In this document: piece after piece, positions 47,416 through 57,017 of the stretch
Layout: each line of letters starts with the position of its first letter
Position numbering within the stretch: position 1 is the stretch's first letter
Assembly: GCA_963826475.1 (NCBI GenBank)
Contig: CAWGXC010000003.1
Location: 2,046,001-2,110,000 of the forward strand
Length of the DNA stretch: 64,000 bases
Reading direction: 5' to 3'
Origin: RHKX01 sp963826475
Lineage (GTDB): Bacteria; Actinomycetota; Thermoleophilia; Solirubrobacterales; 70-9
Translations under genes and position numbers: made by a program
The notes under the pieces: model-generated
What the model was told of the DNA's origin: nothing
Databases searched by the model: none
The model's input: the letters and a program-made list of their open reading frames with translations, nothing else

Positions 47416-48797
47416 TCCTCGCGCCGAGCGCGGCGCTGAAAGGGGACGACGCTCCCGGGCTCCGATTCCTCGCGACTCGGAGCGACGATCTTGTGCTCGC
47501 CCGTCATCGTCTCGTAGAGGTTCACCTGCTCGTCGACGACCGCGCCGATCCGCCGGATCCCCTCGCGGATCTCGTCCTCGTTCTGGGCCGAGAAGTTGAG
47601 CCGCATGGAGCCGCCGCCGCGCCCGTCGACGAACGCCGCCTCGCCGGGCACGAAGGCGACGTTCCGGCGCAGCGCCTTGGCGAGCAGGTCGGTCGTGTTG
47701 ATGTAGTCGGGCATCGTGGCCCAGACGAAGAGTCCGCCCTCAGGCACCGTCCACGTGGCCTGGCTCGGGAAGTAGCGGCCCAGGGCGTCGAGCATGGCGT
47801 CGCGGCGGCCGCGGTAGATCTCCGAGAGCTCGGCGACGTACTCGAGCCAGCGGCCCTCACCGAAGTACTCGCGGACGAAGAACTGGCTCAGCGTCGATGT
47901 ACAGAGATCGGCGGCGCCCTTGCCGAGCACGAGCTTCGCCATCACCGGCGGAGGGGCGCAGGCCCAGCCGATCCGGATGCCGGGGGAGAGGATCTTCGAG
48001 AGCGTGCCGACGTAGAGGACGTAGTCGCCGCCGTCGAGCGAGTAGAGCGGCGGCAGCGGATCGCCGCCGTAGCGGAGCAGCCCGTAGGGGTTGTCCTCGA
48101 TGACGAGGATCTCCCGCTCCCGCGCGATCTCGACCAGGCGCCGCCGGCGCTCGAGCGACATCGTCACCCCGCCGGGGTTCTGGAAGGTCGGCACCGTGTA
48201 GATGAACTTCGGGCGCCTTCCCTCGGCGTCGAGCTCGGCGAGAAGCCCCTCGAGCGCGTCGATCCGCATGCCGTCGGAGTCCATGTCGACCTGCCGCGTG
48301 TCGGCCTCGTAGGAGCAGAAGACGGGCACGGCGCCCGGGTAGGTGGGTCCCTCGGCGATGACCACGTCGCCGGGGTCGATCAGCGCCTTGCTGATCAGGT
48401 CGATCGCCTGCTGCCCGCCGGTGGTGACGATGACGTCGTCGGGATCGGGGTTCATCCCCTCCGCTCCCATCACCCGGCAGATCACGTCCTTGGTCTCCCG
48501 GAAGCCCTCGGTCGGCCCGTACTGCAACGCCTTCGCCGCCGACTCCTGGGCGATCCGGGTCATCTGCGCGGCGAACGACTCGCGGGGGAAGGTCGAGGTG
48601 TCGGGCAGGCCGCCGGCGAGCGAGATGACCTCTGGCCGCTGGGTGATCTCCATCAGGTCGCGCATCGCCGAGGAGCGCATCACGCGCGTGCGCTGCGCGA
48701 ACAGGTCCGCGTAGCGCGCGATGTCGCTGGAGGTCGAGTGCGAGCGCCGGTGCGGCCGTGGGGTGGGGGAGGGGTCCGGCTTGGGGGCTGAATCCAT
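47412..48797 (-). CDS. PLP-dependent aminotransferase (class I/II, LysN/2-aminoadipate-like)
   Basis: About 461 aa from ATG 48797. The fold-type I core shows 'VISLAGGLPDTSTFPRESF', 'ALQYGPTEGFRETKDVICRV', 'VIVTTGGQQAIDLISKALID', 'IYTVPTFQNPGGVTMSLERR', 'VIEDNPYGLLRYGG' and the Schiff-base Lys in 'YVGTLSKILSPGIRIGWACA'. This is the alpha-aminoadipate/multi-substrate group, without a MocR DNA-binding domain. Its 4-bp overlap with a ddl gene suggests a shared amino-acid or cell-wall role, unproven. Confidence 0.92.
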   Translation of the reverse strand: MDSAPKPDPSPTPRPHRRSHSTSSDIARYADLFAQRTRVMRSSAMRDLMEITQRPEVISLAGGLPDTSTFPRESFAAQMTRIAQESAAKALQYGPTEGFRETKDVICRVMGAEGMNPDPDDVIVTTGGQQAIDLISKALIDPGDVVIAEGPTYPGAVPVFCSYEADTRQVDMDSDGMRIDALEGLLAELDAEGRRPKFIYTVPTFQNPGGVTMSLERRRRLVEIAREREILVIEDNPYGLLRYGGDPLPPLYSLDGGDYVLYVGTLSKILSPGIRIGWACAPPPVMAKLVLGKGAADLCTSTLSQFFVREYFGEGRWLEYVAELSEIYRGRRDAMLDALGRYFPSQATWTVPEGGLFVWATMPDYINTTDLLAKALRRNVAFVPGEAAFVDGRGGGSMRLNFSAQNEDEIREGIRRIGAVVDEQVNLYETMTGEHKIVAPSREESEPGSVVPFQRRARREE

Positions 48798-48869
48798 CCC
48801 CGTAAGTGTGGCCGAAGCGCACGATGCGAGCGTCAAGGCCGAGCGCCGATGAACTAGCCTGCCCGCTCC

Positions 48870-49457
48870 ATGGACCTCTTTCTCGCGATCTGCCAGGGCC
48901 TCGGCCTGGCCCTCGCCATCGGCGTCGGCGGTGCCCTCGCGGCCCTCTTCGCCTCGGCTATGGCGAGCCTCGCCGCCGGCTTCGACCCCGAGGGCACGGA
49001 CTTCGGCTTCATCGCCGAGACCTGGTTCCTCGTCACCCTGCTCGCCCTCGTCGTGCTGGCGATGGCAGCCCGTGGCCGCGAGGCGCTGCGCCTCCCTCTG
49101 ATCGCCCTGCTCTCGGTCGCCGGCGGCCTCGCGTTCGCCGCCTCCCTCTCCGAGGAGGGCACGACGGGCTGGCCCGGGCTCGTCGTCGGCATCGTCGCCA
49201 CCGCGGGCGCGGCGATGATCGCCACCGACGTCCTCGAGGGCGCCATCCGCCGCGCCAAGGGCTCCAGCGCGGAGGCCGCCGACTCCGCCGCCAACACGCT
49301 CGTCCTCGGCTTCTCCTTCGGTGGGATGGCGCTCGCCGCGCTCGCGCTCTTCGTCCCCCCGGTCTCGCTGCTCGCCGCCGCCGCGCTGCTGGTCGTGGCC
49401 CTCGGCCGCCGTCGCAAGGCCGGCGAGAAGTACGAGGGCCTGCGCATCCTCAGATAG
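48870..49457 (+). CDS. Polytopic membrane protein, DUF4126-like (tentative)
   Basis: A 195-aa protein with five or six hydrophobic segments. An N-terminal helix ('LGLALAIGVGGALAALFASA') and 'WPGLVVGIVATAGAAMIATD' are separated by short polar loops, and the end is basic ('GRRRKAGEKYEGLRILR'). The general layout resembles DUF4126 integral membrane proteins, but no decisive motif is visible. Divergent from the aminotransferase gene with about 72 bp between starts. Function unknown. Confidence 0.7.
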   Translation: MDLFLAICQGLGLALAIGVGGALAALFASAMASLAAGFDPEGTDFGFIAETWFLVTLLALVVLAMAARGREALRLPLIALLSVAGGLAFAASLSEEGTTGWPGLVVGIVATAGAAMIATDVLEGAIRRAKGSSAEAADSAANTLVLGFSFGGMALAALALFVPPVSLLAAAALLVVALGRRRKAGEKYEGLRILR

Positions 49458-49507
49458 CCCGCGCGGAGGTCCATCACCCGAGCGAGGTGGCGGCTCTGCG
49501 AACCTGA

Positions 49508-51034
49508 ATGACAGTGACCCGCAAGCTCGTCCTCGCCGTCGTCGACTCGCTGCGCAGCGACATGCTGCTGCGCACGATCGAGCGCGGCGACGCTCCCACG
49601 TTCAAGGCGCTGCTCGAGCGCGGCGAGCTCGTCGGCGACTGCGTCTCGAGCTTCCCCTCGGTGACGCCCGTCTGCACCTCGGAGATCACGACCGGCGTGC
49701 GCCCCGACCGCCATCTGATCCCGGGGATGAACTGGTACCACCGGACCGAGAAGCGCTACGTCGAGTACGGCTCGAGCTTCGAGGCGACGCGGGCGTTCGG
49801 CCTGTTCCGCTCCCTCTACGACACGGTCTACAACCTCAACATGGGCCACCTCAACAGCGAGACGCTCACCGTCTTCGAGCGCCTCGGCGACGCCGGCCTG
49901 CGCACGGCCTGCACCCCCTTCCTGATCTATCGCGGCCGCAAGCGTCACGAGGTCGGGCTCGAGGGGCTGCTGAAGGCCGCCGTCAGCGCCGCCAAGTTCC
50001 ACCACGCCGTCTGGGGCCCCGACGAGCTCTTCTACGGCGAGCTCTATTCGTCGCGGAAGGTGGACTGCAAGCCGACGCTGGCGCGACCGAACACGCGCGA
50101 CGCCTACTCGGGCTGCGTCGGCCGCGACCTCGTCGAGCACGACCTCTACGACTTCATGCTCTTCTCGCTGCCCGACAACGACTACGTCTCCCACCGCGAC
50201 GGGCCGGAGGCGACGTGCGACTCGATCGCGATCGCCGACGACGCCATGCGCGAGCTGGTCGACGCGCACGGTGGGATCGACCCGTTCCTCGAAGCCAACG
50301 CGGTGGTCGTCGTCGCCGACCACGCGCAGAGCGACGTCCACAAGGAGCTGCCCCTGACCGCGGGGCTCGGCGGCCACTGGGAGGTGCTGCAGCCCAACGC
50401 GCCGGTGCTGGCGGAGACCGAGCTGGCGGTCGGGCCGAGCGGTCGCGGCGCCGGCGTCTGGATCCTGCGCGAGGGTCGTGAGCGCGAGGCCCTCGCCGAG
50501 CGCGTCCGCCGCCGGCTCGAGCGCGACGTCGAGGGCGTGGAGCTCGTCGCCTGGCTCAGCGAGGACCGCGAGGAGGCGGCTGTCCGGCGCGGCTCACACG
50601 AGCTGCGATTCCGGCCCGGGGGAGAGGTCACCGACGCCCGCGGCGGAACCTGGTCGCTCGAGGGCGACCTCGAGGCGCTGGGAGCGAGCGCCGGCGACGG
50701 TCGCTTCGACGCCCCCGAGTACCCCGACGGCCTGCAGCGGCTCTGGTCGGCGCTGCGCAACCCCAACGCCGCTGACCTGCTGCTCAGCCTCGCGCCGGAG
50801 TGGGAGTGCGTCGACTGGGGCGGAGCGACCCACATCCCCGGCGGCAGCCACGGCTCGCTGCGCGCGGAGGACTCGCTGGGGACGCTGCTCACGGTCGGCC
50901 TCGACGGCGAGCGCCCCGAGCGCGAGCAGTGGGCGATCAGCGACGTCTCCGGCCTGATCGACCGGCATTTCGGGCTGGCCGCGCACGCTTCGACCGCCGC
51001 CGCCGATCCGTCGGTGGCAACCACGCCGCGCTGA
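49508..51034 (+). CDS. Alkaline-phosphatase-superfamily phosphodiesterase (nucleotide pyrophosphatase type)
   Basis: A 508-aa protein. 'KLVLAVVDSLRSDM' carries the first metal Asp, and 'PSVTPVCTSEITTGVRPDRH' holds the nucleophilic Thr of the NPP/phosphodiesterase group. 'SLPDNDYVSHRDGP' and 'VVVVADHAQSDVHKE' contribute the other Asp/His metal ligands, and 'GGATHIPGGSHGSLRAEDSL' supplies the final His. No signal peptide is visible, so it may be cytoplasmic. Substrate could be a nucleotide sugar or phosphodiester; unknown. Confidence 0.9.
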   Translation: MTVTRKLVLAVVDSLRSDMLLRTIERGDAPTFKALLERGELVGDCVSSFPSVTPVCTSEITTGVRPDRHLIPGMNWYHRTEKRYVEYGSSFEATRAFGLFRSLYDTVYNLNMGHLNSETLTVFERLGDAGLRTACTPFLIYRGRKRHEVGLEGLLKAAVSAAKFHHAVWGPDELFYGELYSSRKVDCKPTLARPNTRDAYSGCVGRDLVEHDLYDFMLFSLPDNDYVSHRDGPEATCDSIAIADDAMRELVDAHGGIDPFLEANAVVVVADHAQSDVHKELPLTAGLGGHWEVLQPNAPVLAETELAVGPSGRGAGVWILREGREREALAERVRRRLERDVEGVELVAWLSEDREEAAVRRGSHELRFRPGGEVTDARGGTWSLEGDLEALGASAGDGRFDAPEYPDGLQRLWSALRNPNAADLLLSLAPEWECVDWGGATHIPGGSHGSLRAEDSLGTLLTVGLDGERPEREQWAISDVSGLIDRHFGLAAHASTAAADPSVATTPR

Positions 51035-51072
51035 GCGACCTCCGCGACCCGCTTGCTCCAGACTTAGCGGCG

Positions 51073-51600
51073 ATGCCGACGCAGACCGACCCCCGCCGTG
51101 GCGAGCCCGCCGACGACGCCAACGTCGGCGCGAGCGTTCGCGACCGCTGGGATGCCGCCGCCGACTGGGCCTGGGCCATCGCCCGCCGGATCCATCTCGG
51201 CACCCGCAAGCCCGGCAACTGGCTGCAGCTCTTCCACTTCGCGGTCGTCGGCGGCAGCGGCTACGTCGTCAACCTGATCGTCTTCACGTTGCTGACCTCT
51301 GCCGCGGACCTCAACCACCTGCTCGCCGCCATCGGCGCCTTCGTGGTCGCGGTGACCAACAACTTCCTGCTCAACCGCCACTGGACGTTCCGCCGCCAGG
51401 GCTCGGCGGAGGCGCACGCCGGATTCCAGGCCGCGCGGTTCCTGACCGTCAGCACGGTCGGGCTCGCGGTCAACCTCGCGGTCCTGGCCGCGCTCGTGGA
51501 CGGGGCCGGGATGGGGGAGCTGCCGGGACAGGCGATCGCGGTGGCGCTGGCGACCCCGGTCAACTTCGTCGGCAACAAGCTCTGGACCTTCGACCGCTGA
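51073..51600 (+). CDS. GtrA-family membrane protein
   Basis: A 175-aa protein. After a soluble lead of about 55 residues come four membrane helices typical of GtrA: 'FAVVGGSGYVVNLIVFTLLT', 'IGAFVVAVTNNFLLNRHWTF', 'STVGLAVNLAVLAALVDG' and 'VALATPVNFVGNKLWTFDR'. The 'NF.LNR.WTF' and 'NF.GNK.WTF' repeats are diagnostic. GtrA-like proteins help flip polyprenyl-linked sugars or modify surface polysaccharides. The neighbouring membrane glycosyltransferase gene (51907) fits. Confidence 0.93.
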   Translation: MPTQTDPRRGEPADDANVGASVRDRWDAAADWAWAIARRIHLGTRKPGNWLQLFHFAVVGGSGYVVNLIVFTLLTSAADLNHLLAAIGAFVVAVTNNFLLNRHWTFRRQGSAEAHAGFQAARFLTVSTVGLAVNLAVLAALVDGAGMGELPGQAIAVALATPVNFVGNKLWTFDR

Positions 51601-51635
51601 GGAAGCGGTTTAGGAGCGGCTGCGATAGTTGAGCC

Positions 51636-51866
51636 GTGGTGAACTTCAAGAGACTCGCTGACCGCGCCAAGAAGGCCAAGACCCTCGTCGACCAGCAGGG
51701 CGGGCCCGATGCGATCAAGAAGAAGATGGACAAGCTGCGCGACGTCGCGATGAGCGAGGGCACCGTTGCCGAGCGCGCCAAGGCGGCCGCAAGCGTCGCG
51801 CGGGAGAAGCCGACGCCGAAGCCCGCCGCCGACGTGAGCCGAACCGAGCGACCTTCGGACGACTAG
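51636..51866 (+). CDS. Small charged protein of unknown function
   Basis: A 76-aa Lys/Ala-rich, helical protein starting at GTG 51636 ('MVNFKRLADRAKKAKTLVDQ'), with 'GPDAIKKKMDKLRDVAMSEG' in the middle and a Pro-rich acidic tail. It resembles the small Rv0909-type antitoxin-like or CsbD-like helical proteins in composition only, and no toxin gene is next to it. It lies between GtrA and the membrane glycosyltransferase. Confidence 0.62.
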   Translation: MVNFKRLADRAKKAKTLVDQQGGPDAIKKKMDKLRDVAMSEGTVAERAKAAASVAREKPTPKPAADVSRTERPSDD

Positions 51867-51906
51867 GGCGGATCACCTCGGCTTGACCGACGACCGCCGG
51901 CCAAAG

Positions 51907-53700
51907 ATGCGCCCGTCCGCAAGGGTGCTGCTCATCGCGTTGATCGCAGCGCTCTGCCTCGCCCTGCCGGCGTCCTCGGCCGCCAAGCCGAAGGCCTCGG
52001 CTTCGACCGAGGTGCCGGGAGGGCTCCCGACCACCCCTGCCGACTACGAGGTCAGCGCGTTCGAGGCGTTGCGGGCCGCCGACGAGGACCCGAAGATCAT
52101 CGCCCGCAAGGAGTCGCTGACTCCGGCCGACGGGAAGCTGACCGCGACCGTCACCGCCGAGGCGGTGCGGGTCTGGGAGGTCGGCTACTTCGACGCCGAT
52201 GGCAAGGTCAACCTGGTCGTCGTCGACGGCACCTCCGGCGAGGTGACCGAGTCGTGGACGGGCTCGGCGGTGGATTGGCCGCTGGCGCGCGGGCACGAGG
52301 GGCAGTTCGGGCACCTGCTCAACGCGCCGTGGATCTGGGGTCCGGTCGCGCTCGTCTTCCTGCTCGGGCTCGTCGACTTCCGGCGCTGGCGCAAGTGGGT
52401 CCACCTCGACCTGCTCGTGCTGCTCAGCTTCGGGATCAGCCAGGCGTTCTTCAACGCGGCGGAGATCGGCGTCTCGGTGCCGCTGTACTACCCGCCGCTG
52501 CTGTACCTGCTCGCGCGGATGCTGTGGATCGGCTTCCGCGGGACGGGCCGCGAGGGTGGCGCGGGGGAGGGGCTGCGCCCGAGCATGCCGCAGTGGCTGA
52601 TGGCGGCGCTGCTGGTCGCCCTCGTCGTCCTGCGCATCGCACTCAACGTCGCCGACTCCGGGGTGATCGACGTCGGCTACGCCGGTGTCGTCGGCGCCGA
52701 CAAGATCACCGACGCCCAGCCGATCTACGGGGCCGACTCGTTCCCGGAGAACAACCCGACCGGAGACACGTACGGGCCGGCGACCTACTTCGCCTACGTC
52801 CCGTTCGAGGAGGTGCTGCCGTGGAGCGGCAACTGGGACGACCTCCCGGCAGCCCACGCCGCGGCGATCTTCTTCGACCTGACGACCATCGCGGGGCTCT
52901 TCTTCCTCGGCCGCCGGCTCGTGCGCCGCAAGGAGGACGACGACCCCGACGATCGTCCCCCGCTCGCTCCGGCCCGGACGCGCGGTGAGCGCCTGGCCGG
53001 GCTGCTGCGGCTGCGCGGACAATTTCCGGGCCCGCGCGCGAACGCGGTCGGCCTCGTCCTCGCCTTCGCCTGGACCGCCTACCCGTACTCGACCTTCGCG
53101 CTGCAGAGCAACTCGAACGACTCGCTCGTCGCGGCGCTGCTGGTCTGGAGCCTCGTCCTCTTCGCCAATCCGATCGCGCGCGGCGGGCTCGTCGCGGTCG
53201 CCGGCCTGACGAAGTTCGCGCCGCTGGTGCTCGTCCCGCTGTACGCGGCGGGGCACGAGGGGATCAGGCTGCGCACCCCCGGAGCTCGTCGTGCGGTGTT
53301 GCGGCCGCTGGCCCTGTTCACGGCGGCCTTCGTCGTCGGTTCAGCGCTGCTGCTCGCCCATCCCGCGATCGACCCGGGCCTCGCCGACTTCTACGACCGC
53401 ACCATCAAGAGCCAGGTCGACCGCGTCAGCCCGTTCAGCATCTGGGGGCAGGCCGACGGGATCGGCGGGCTGCACACGGCCCTGAAGGGCCTGACCGTCG
53501 CACTCGCCGTGCTCGTCGCGTTCGCCCCCAGGCAGCGGTCCCTGCCACAGGTCGCCGCCCTCAGCGCCGCTCTGATCATCGCGATCGAGATCACGCTCGA
53601 GCACTGGTTCTACCTCTACATCCCCTGGTTTCTCGGGGCGATGCTCGCCGCGATCGTGAGCACCTCGGCGCTCGCGGGCCGCAGGCCGCGGGCAGGCTGA
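51907..53700 (+). CDS. Polytopic membrane glycosyltransferase-like protein (GT87/DUF2029-like)
   Basis: About 597 aa from ATG 51907 (TTG 51883 also possible). A signal peptide ('VLLIALIAALCLALPASSAA') is followed by an external region of about 110 residues and then ten or so membrane helices. 'DSGVIDVGYAGVVGADKITD' with 'PIYGADSFPENNPTGDTYGP' forms the first extracellular loop. 'ALQSNSNDSLVAALLVWSLV' and 'VAGLTKFAPLVLVPLYAAGH' resemble the GT-C polyprenyl-phosphate-mannose-dependent transferase layout. Probably adds sugars on the outer face of the membrane. Confidence 0.8.
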   Translation: MRPSARVLLIALIAALCLALPASSAAKPKASASTEVPGGLPTTPADYEVSAFEALRAADEDPKIIARKESLTPADGKLTATVTAEAVRVWEVGYFDADGKVNLVVVDGTSGEVTESWTGSAVDWPLARGHEGQFGHLLNAPWIWGPVALVFLLGLVDFRRWRKWVHLDLLVLLSFGISQAFFNAAEIGVSVPLYYPPLLYLLARMLWIGFRGTGREGGAGEGLRPSMPQWLMAALLVALVVLRIALNVADSGVIDVGYAGVVGADKITDAQPIYGADSFPENNPTGDTYGPATYFAYVPFEEVLPWSGNWDDLPAAHAAAIFFDLTTIAGLFFLGRRLVRRKEDDDPDDRPPLAPARTRGERLAGLLRLRGQFPGPRANAVGLVLAFAWTAYPYSTFALQSNSNDSLVAALLVWSLVLFANPIARGGLVAVAGLTKFAPLVLVPLYAAGHEGIRLRTPGARRAVLRPLALFTAAFVVGSALLLAHPAIDPGLADFYDRTIKSQVDRVSPFSIWGQADGIGGLHTALKGLTVALAVLVAFAPRQRSLPQVAALSAALIIAIEITLEHWFYLYIPWFLGAMLAAIVSTSALAGRRPRAG

Positions 53701-53706
53701 GCTTCG

Positions 53707-54738
53707 CTACCCGTTCGCCTGCTTGACGATCCGCAGGGCCTTCTTCGTCAGGTAGGGACCGAAGATCACGTTCTTGACCTTCGGGTAGCCGTAGCTGGTC
53801 ACCGAGTTGAGGAAGGGGGTGCCCTGGGCGTCGCGGATCGACCAGCCGCCGCCGCTCGCTCCCTGCGTCATGTCGCAGCCGACGCCGGAGTCGGGCTTGC
53901 CCGGGAAGCGGTCGTGGTTGTCGATGCCGGCGAACGAGGTCAGGCAGCTCCACATCTTCTCGGTCCTGCCCAGGTTGTACGGATAGCCGAGCACCTGGAA
54001 GTCCTGCCCGCGCGGCTGGTTGTAGGCGATGCCCTCCTCGCCGACGACGGCACCGACGTTCCCGTTCCCCTTCACCCGCAGGGCCGCGTAGTCGTAGTTC
54101 GGGTTGAGGATCTTGTAGTAGCCCCTGGCGATGACCGCATGGGTCGCCTGCCAGACCCCGAACGGCCGATCGCCGTCGTGGTAGGCGGGCACGAACACGA
54201 TCTTCGAGGCGAACCCCGCGTCACGGTCGAAGACGCAATGGCCGGCCGTCAGGATCACGCTCTGCGACTTGCTGGCCACGACGGTCGCCGAGCATGAGTA
54301 CTGGCCGACCCCGCGAAGCTTGCCGAAGATGCGCCCGGCCGTGCTCGTCGGGTAGACGGTCTGCGCCTCGAGGGGAACCTCGCCCGAGACGTAGGGCGGG
54401 TGGTCGGGGAACCGGCGGTTGCTCCTCGGGGGGCTGCCCGCGACGGTCCGCGAGAGGTCGACCCGGGCCGGGGCCGCGGCGTTGGGGCCCGCCGACGGCG
54501 CGCGCAGCGGGCTCGCCGGGCTGCCGCTCGGCGCGGCGTTCTGGACCGAGACCGGCAGCGGCTCGGCGGACCGCATGCGCTTGGCCGTCCAGTAGGCCTT
54601 GGCGCCATGGCCGGGGGTGGCCGACGGCAGCGCGTGGGAGACGCCGGCGGAGGCGGACGCGCCGGCCGGCAGCAGCAGGAGCAGGCCGAGGCAGGCGAGG
54701 AGGGGGAGGCGGACGGCGGAGCGGGAGAGGTTCTTCAC
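53707..54738 (-). CDS. Secreted trypsin/V8-like serine protease
   Basis: A 343-aa protein with a signal peptide ('LPLLACLGLLLLLPAGASAS') and a pro-region of about 120 residues. The S1-fold catalytic triad is visible: 'ILTAGHCVFD' (His), 'NPNYDYAALRVKG' (Asp) and 'DMTQGASGGGWSI' (Ser). 'YSCSATVVASKS' is the first core strand. The group includes glutamyl endopeptidase-like enzymes. It is exported, probably processed, and has no linked inhibitor. Convergent with the membrane glycosyltransferase gene, 6 bp apart. Confidence 0.93.
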   Translation of the reverse strand: MKNLSRSAVRLPLLACLGLLLLLPAGASASAGVSHALPSATPGHGAKAYWTAKRMRSAEPLPVSVQNAAPSGSPASPLRAPSAGPNAAAPARVDLSRTVAGSPPRSNRRFPDHPPYVSGEVPLEAQTVYPTSTAGRIFGKLRGVGQYSCSATVVASKSQSVILTAGHCVFDRDAGFASKIVFVPAYHDGDRPFGVWQATHAVIARGYYKILNPNYDYAALRVKGNGNVGAVVGEEGIAYNQPRGQDFQVLGYPYNLGRTEKMWSCLTSFAGIDNHDRFPGKPDSGVGCDMTQGASGGGWSIRDAQGTPFLNSVTSYGYPKVKNVIFGPYLTKKALRIVKQANG

Positions 54739-54762
54739 GCCCCCAACCTTAGAGTCAGCGCC

Positions 54763-56964
54763 TCAGGTGGGTGCCGCCGGGCCGAGGCGCTGCACGAGCC
54801 GGGAGTGGCGGTTGAGCGCGTCGGTGTTGGCGAGCGCCCGCTGCAGCGCCCGCTGATCGCCGGCGAGGACGCACAGCTTCTGCGCCCGGGTGACCGCGGT
54901 GTAGAGCAGGTTGCGGGAGAGCAGACGCGGCGCGTGGGTGCTGTGGAGGCAGACGATCACCGCCGGGACCTCGAAGCCCTGAGCCTTGTGGACCGAGGTG
55001 CAGAACCCGCCGCGCAGCGCCCGCGCCTCGCGGTAGGGGAGGGCGAGGAAGCCGCCGAGGTCGGTCTCGAGGATGAGCTCGGAGTTCTCGTCGTCGGCGG
55101 AGTCGATCACGAAGATCGTCCCGTTGGCGATCCCGTGCTCGGGCAGGCTGCGGGTGGTGATCACCTTCTCGCCGATCGCGAAGCGCCCCTCGAGGCAGCG
55201 TTCGGCTCCGCCGCAGAGGGCCTCTCGCATCCGCGCGTGGAGGGCGTCGATCCCGAGGGCCCCCTTGTACTGGGGGGCGAGGATCTGGACCTGGCGGACC
55301 GGGTCGAAGCCGAACTCGGCCGGGATCCGCTCGGTCGCCATCGTGATCACGTCGGCGGCGAGCGACTCGGCGTTCGACTTGTTCTGGATGTAGAAGTCGC
55401 GGAGCTCCTCCTCGTTGGGCTGCGAGCGCGGCGGCTCCCCGGCGCGGATGGAGTGGGCGGCGCCGACGATCATCGAGCGCCGCGCCTGGCGGAAGACGTG
55501 ATCGAGGCGCACCGTCGGGGCGATCGCGGCCTCGATCAGCTCGCAGAACGGCTTGCCGGGGCCGACCGGCGGCAGCTGGTCGATGTCGCCGATCAGGACG
55601 AGGTGGGTCTCGGGGCCGATGCCGGCGATCAGGTGCCGGCAGATCTCCAGCGAGAGCATCGAGGCCTCGTCGACGATCACCAGGTCCGCCTCGATCGGCG
55701 AGTCCTCGTCGCGGCCGGGGATCTCGCCGGGGATCCACTCGAGCGCCTTGTGGATCGTCTGCGCCGGAGCGCCGCCCGTGGCCTGCGTCAGCCTGCGCGC
55801 GGCGCGGCCGGTGGGCGCGAGCAGGCGGATGCTGAGGTCGCGAGTGTCCGCCATCCGGGCGAGCGCGTCGGTCAGGTGGGTCTTGCCGGTCCCCGGGCCG
55901 CCGGTGATCACCGACAGGCGCCGGGTCAGCGCGTTGGTCGTCGCCTCGCGCTGCGCGTCGGTGAGGCCGCGGTCGGCGAACTCGGACTCGAGCGGCGGCT
56001 TGCTCCACGCGGGCTCGGAGCGGGCCATGCTGCCGAGCGCCGCGGCCAGCCAGCGCTCGGCGCGGTAGGTCCACTCGCGGTAGATCAGCGTCCCCTCGAC
56101 GGCCAGCTCGGGGGCGGAGCTGATCACGCCGATCGACGGCTCGGCTCCGAGCAGCTCGCGCATCGCCGCGATCAGCTCGTTGAGCGGCAGGTGGGTGTGG
56201 CCGCGGTTCTCGGCCTCGCGCAGCGCGTGGACGGCCGCCGCGCGCGTCCGCCCCTGGGAGTTGGGCTCGGTCCCGAGCGCCAGTGCGAGCCGGTCGGCGC
56301 TGTGGAAGCCGACCCCCGCCAGGGCCGTCAGCGAGTAGGGGTCGTCGCTGACCTCCTCGGCCGCGTGTGATCCGTGGATCGCCATCAGCTCGCCGACGTG
56401 GCGGGCCAGGCCGTGCGGGGCGAGCAGCGAGTAGAGGCGCCGCTGCGCGCGCTTGTCGGCCCACTCCGCCGCGGCCTCGATCGCGACCGTGTCGCTCAGG
56501 CCCTTCAGCGAGGCGAACGAGCCCTCGGGGTCGCGGTCGATCGCCTCGAACAGGCCGTCGGCACCGTGGAGCGCGATCAGCTCGTCGGCTCGCTTGGCGC
56601 CGATGCCGGGGATCGTCTTCAGGTAGCGGCGCACCCCGTCGACGCCGGCCGGGTCGAGCGGCTCGGCCTCGCGCGCGCTCAGCTGCATGCCGTGGCGGGA
56701 GTGGTTCTCGAAGACCCCCCGCAGCCGCGCCCGCGTGTTCTCCTCGAGGTGGCCGAGCGGGCCGACCGCGGGCATCGGCGTCCCGTCAGCGAGCGAGACC
56801 TCGACGACCGCGAAGGCCCCGTCCTCGCTGGCGAAGCGGACGTACTCCACCCGTACCTCACCGTCGAACGGATCCCCGACCGCGGGTCCGGCATCGAGGA
56901 GGTGATCCTGGGTGGTGATCGGACTCACCCCGTCGAAGTTAGGGAGGTCGGCGGATGGGCGCAC
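54763..56964 (-). CDS. recD2: RecD2-type ATP-dependent DNA helicase
   Basis: A 733-aa SF1B helicase. The N-terminal OB-like domain and helix-hairpin-helix segment ('TIPGIGAKRADELIALHGAD') are followed by 'GLTDAQREATTNALTRRLSV', Walker A 'ITGGPGTGKTHLTDALAR', Walker B 'ADLVIVDEASMLSLEICRHL', 'IGDIDQLPPVGPGKPF', 'LDHVFRQARRSMIVGAAHSI' and 'GFCTSVHKAQGFEVPAVIVC'. RecB and RecC are not adjacent, so this is the stand-alone RecD2 class that unwinds 5'-3'. GTG 56964 gives the longest frame; GTG 56928 is also plausible and avoids overlap with the divergent yczE-like gene. Confidence 0.95.
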   Translation of the reverse strand: MRPSADLPNFDGVSPITTQDHLLDAGPAVGDPFDGEVRVEYVRFASEDGAFAVVEVSLADGTPMPAVGPLGHLEENTRARLRGVFENHSRHGMQLSAREAEPLDPAGVDGVRRYLKTIPGIGAKRADELIALHGADGLFEAIDRDPEGSFASLKGLSDTVAIEAAAEWADKRAQRRLYSLLAPHGLARHVGELMAIHGSHAAEEVSDDPYSLTALAGVGFHSADRLALALGTEPNSQGRTRAAAVHALREAENRGHTHLPLNELIAAMRELLGAEPSIGVISSAPELAVEGTLIYREWTYRAERWLAAALGSMARSEPAWSKPPLESEFADRGLTDAQREATTNALTRRLSVITGGPGTGKTHLTDALARMADTRDLSIRLLAPTGRAARRLTQATGGAPAQTIHKALEWIPGEIPGRDEDSPIEADLVIVDEASMLSLEICRHLIAGIGPETHLVLIGDIDQLPPVGPGKPFCELIEAAIAPTVRLDHVFRQARRSMIVGAAHSIRAGEPPRSQPNEEELRDFYIQNKSNAESLAADVITMATERIPAEFGFDPVRQVQILAPQYKGALGIDALHARMREALCGGAERCLEGRFAIGEKVITTRSLPEHGIANGTIFVIDSADDENSELILETDLGGFLALPYREARALRGGFCTSVHKAQGFEVPAVIVCLHSTHAPRLLSRNLLYTAVTRAQKLCVLAGDQRALQRALANTDALNRHSRLVQRLGPAAPT

Positions 56965-57017
56965 TCCCCCTATCAGCCGTCAGGCGCCGACGGCGCCCCG
57001 CCGGTCAGACTCCTGCG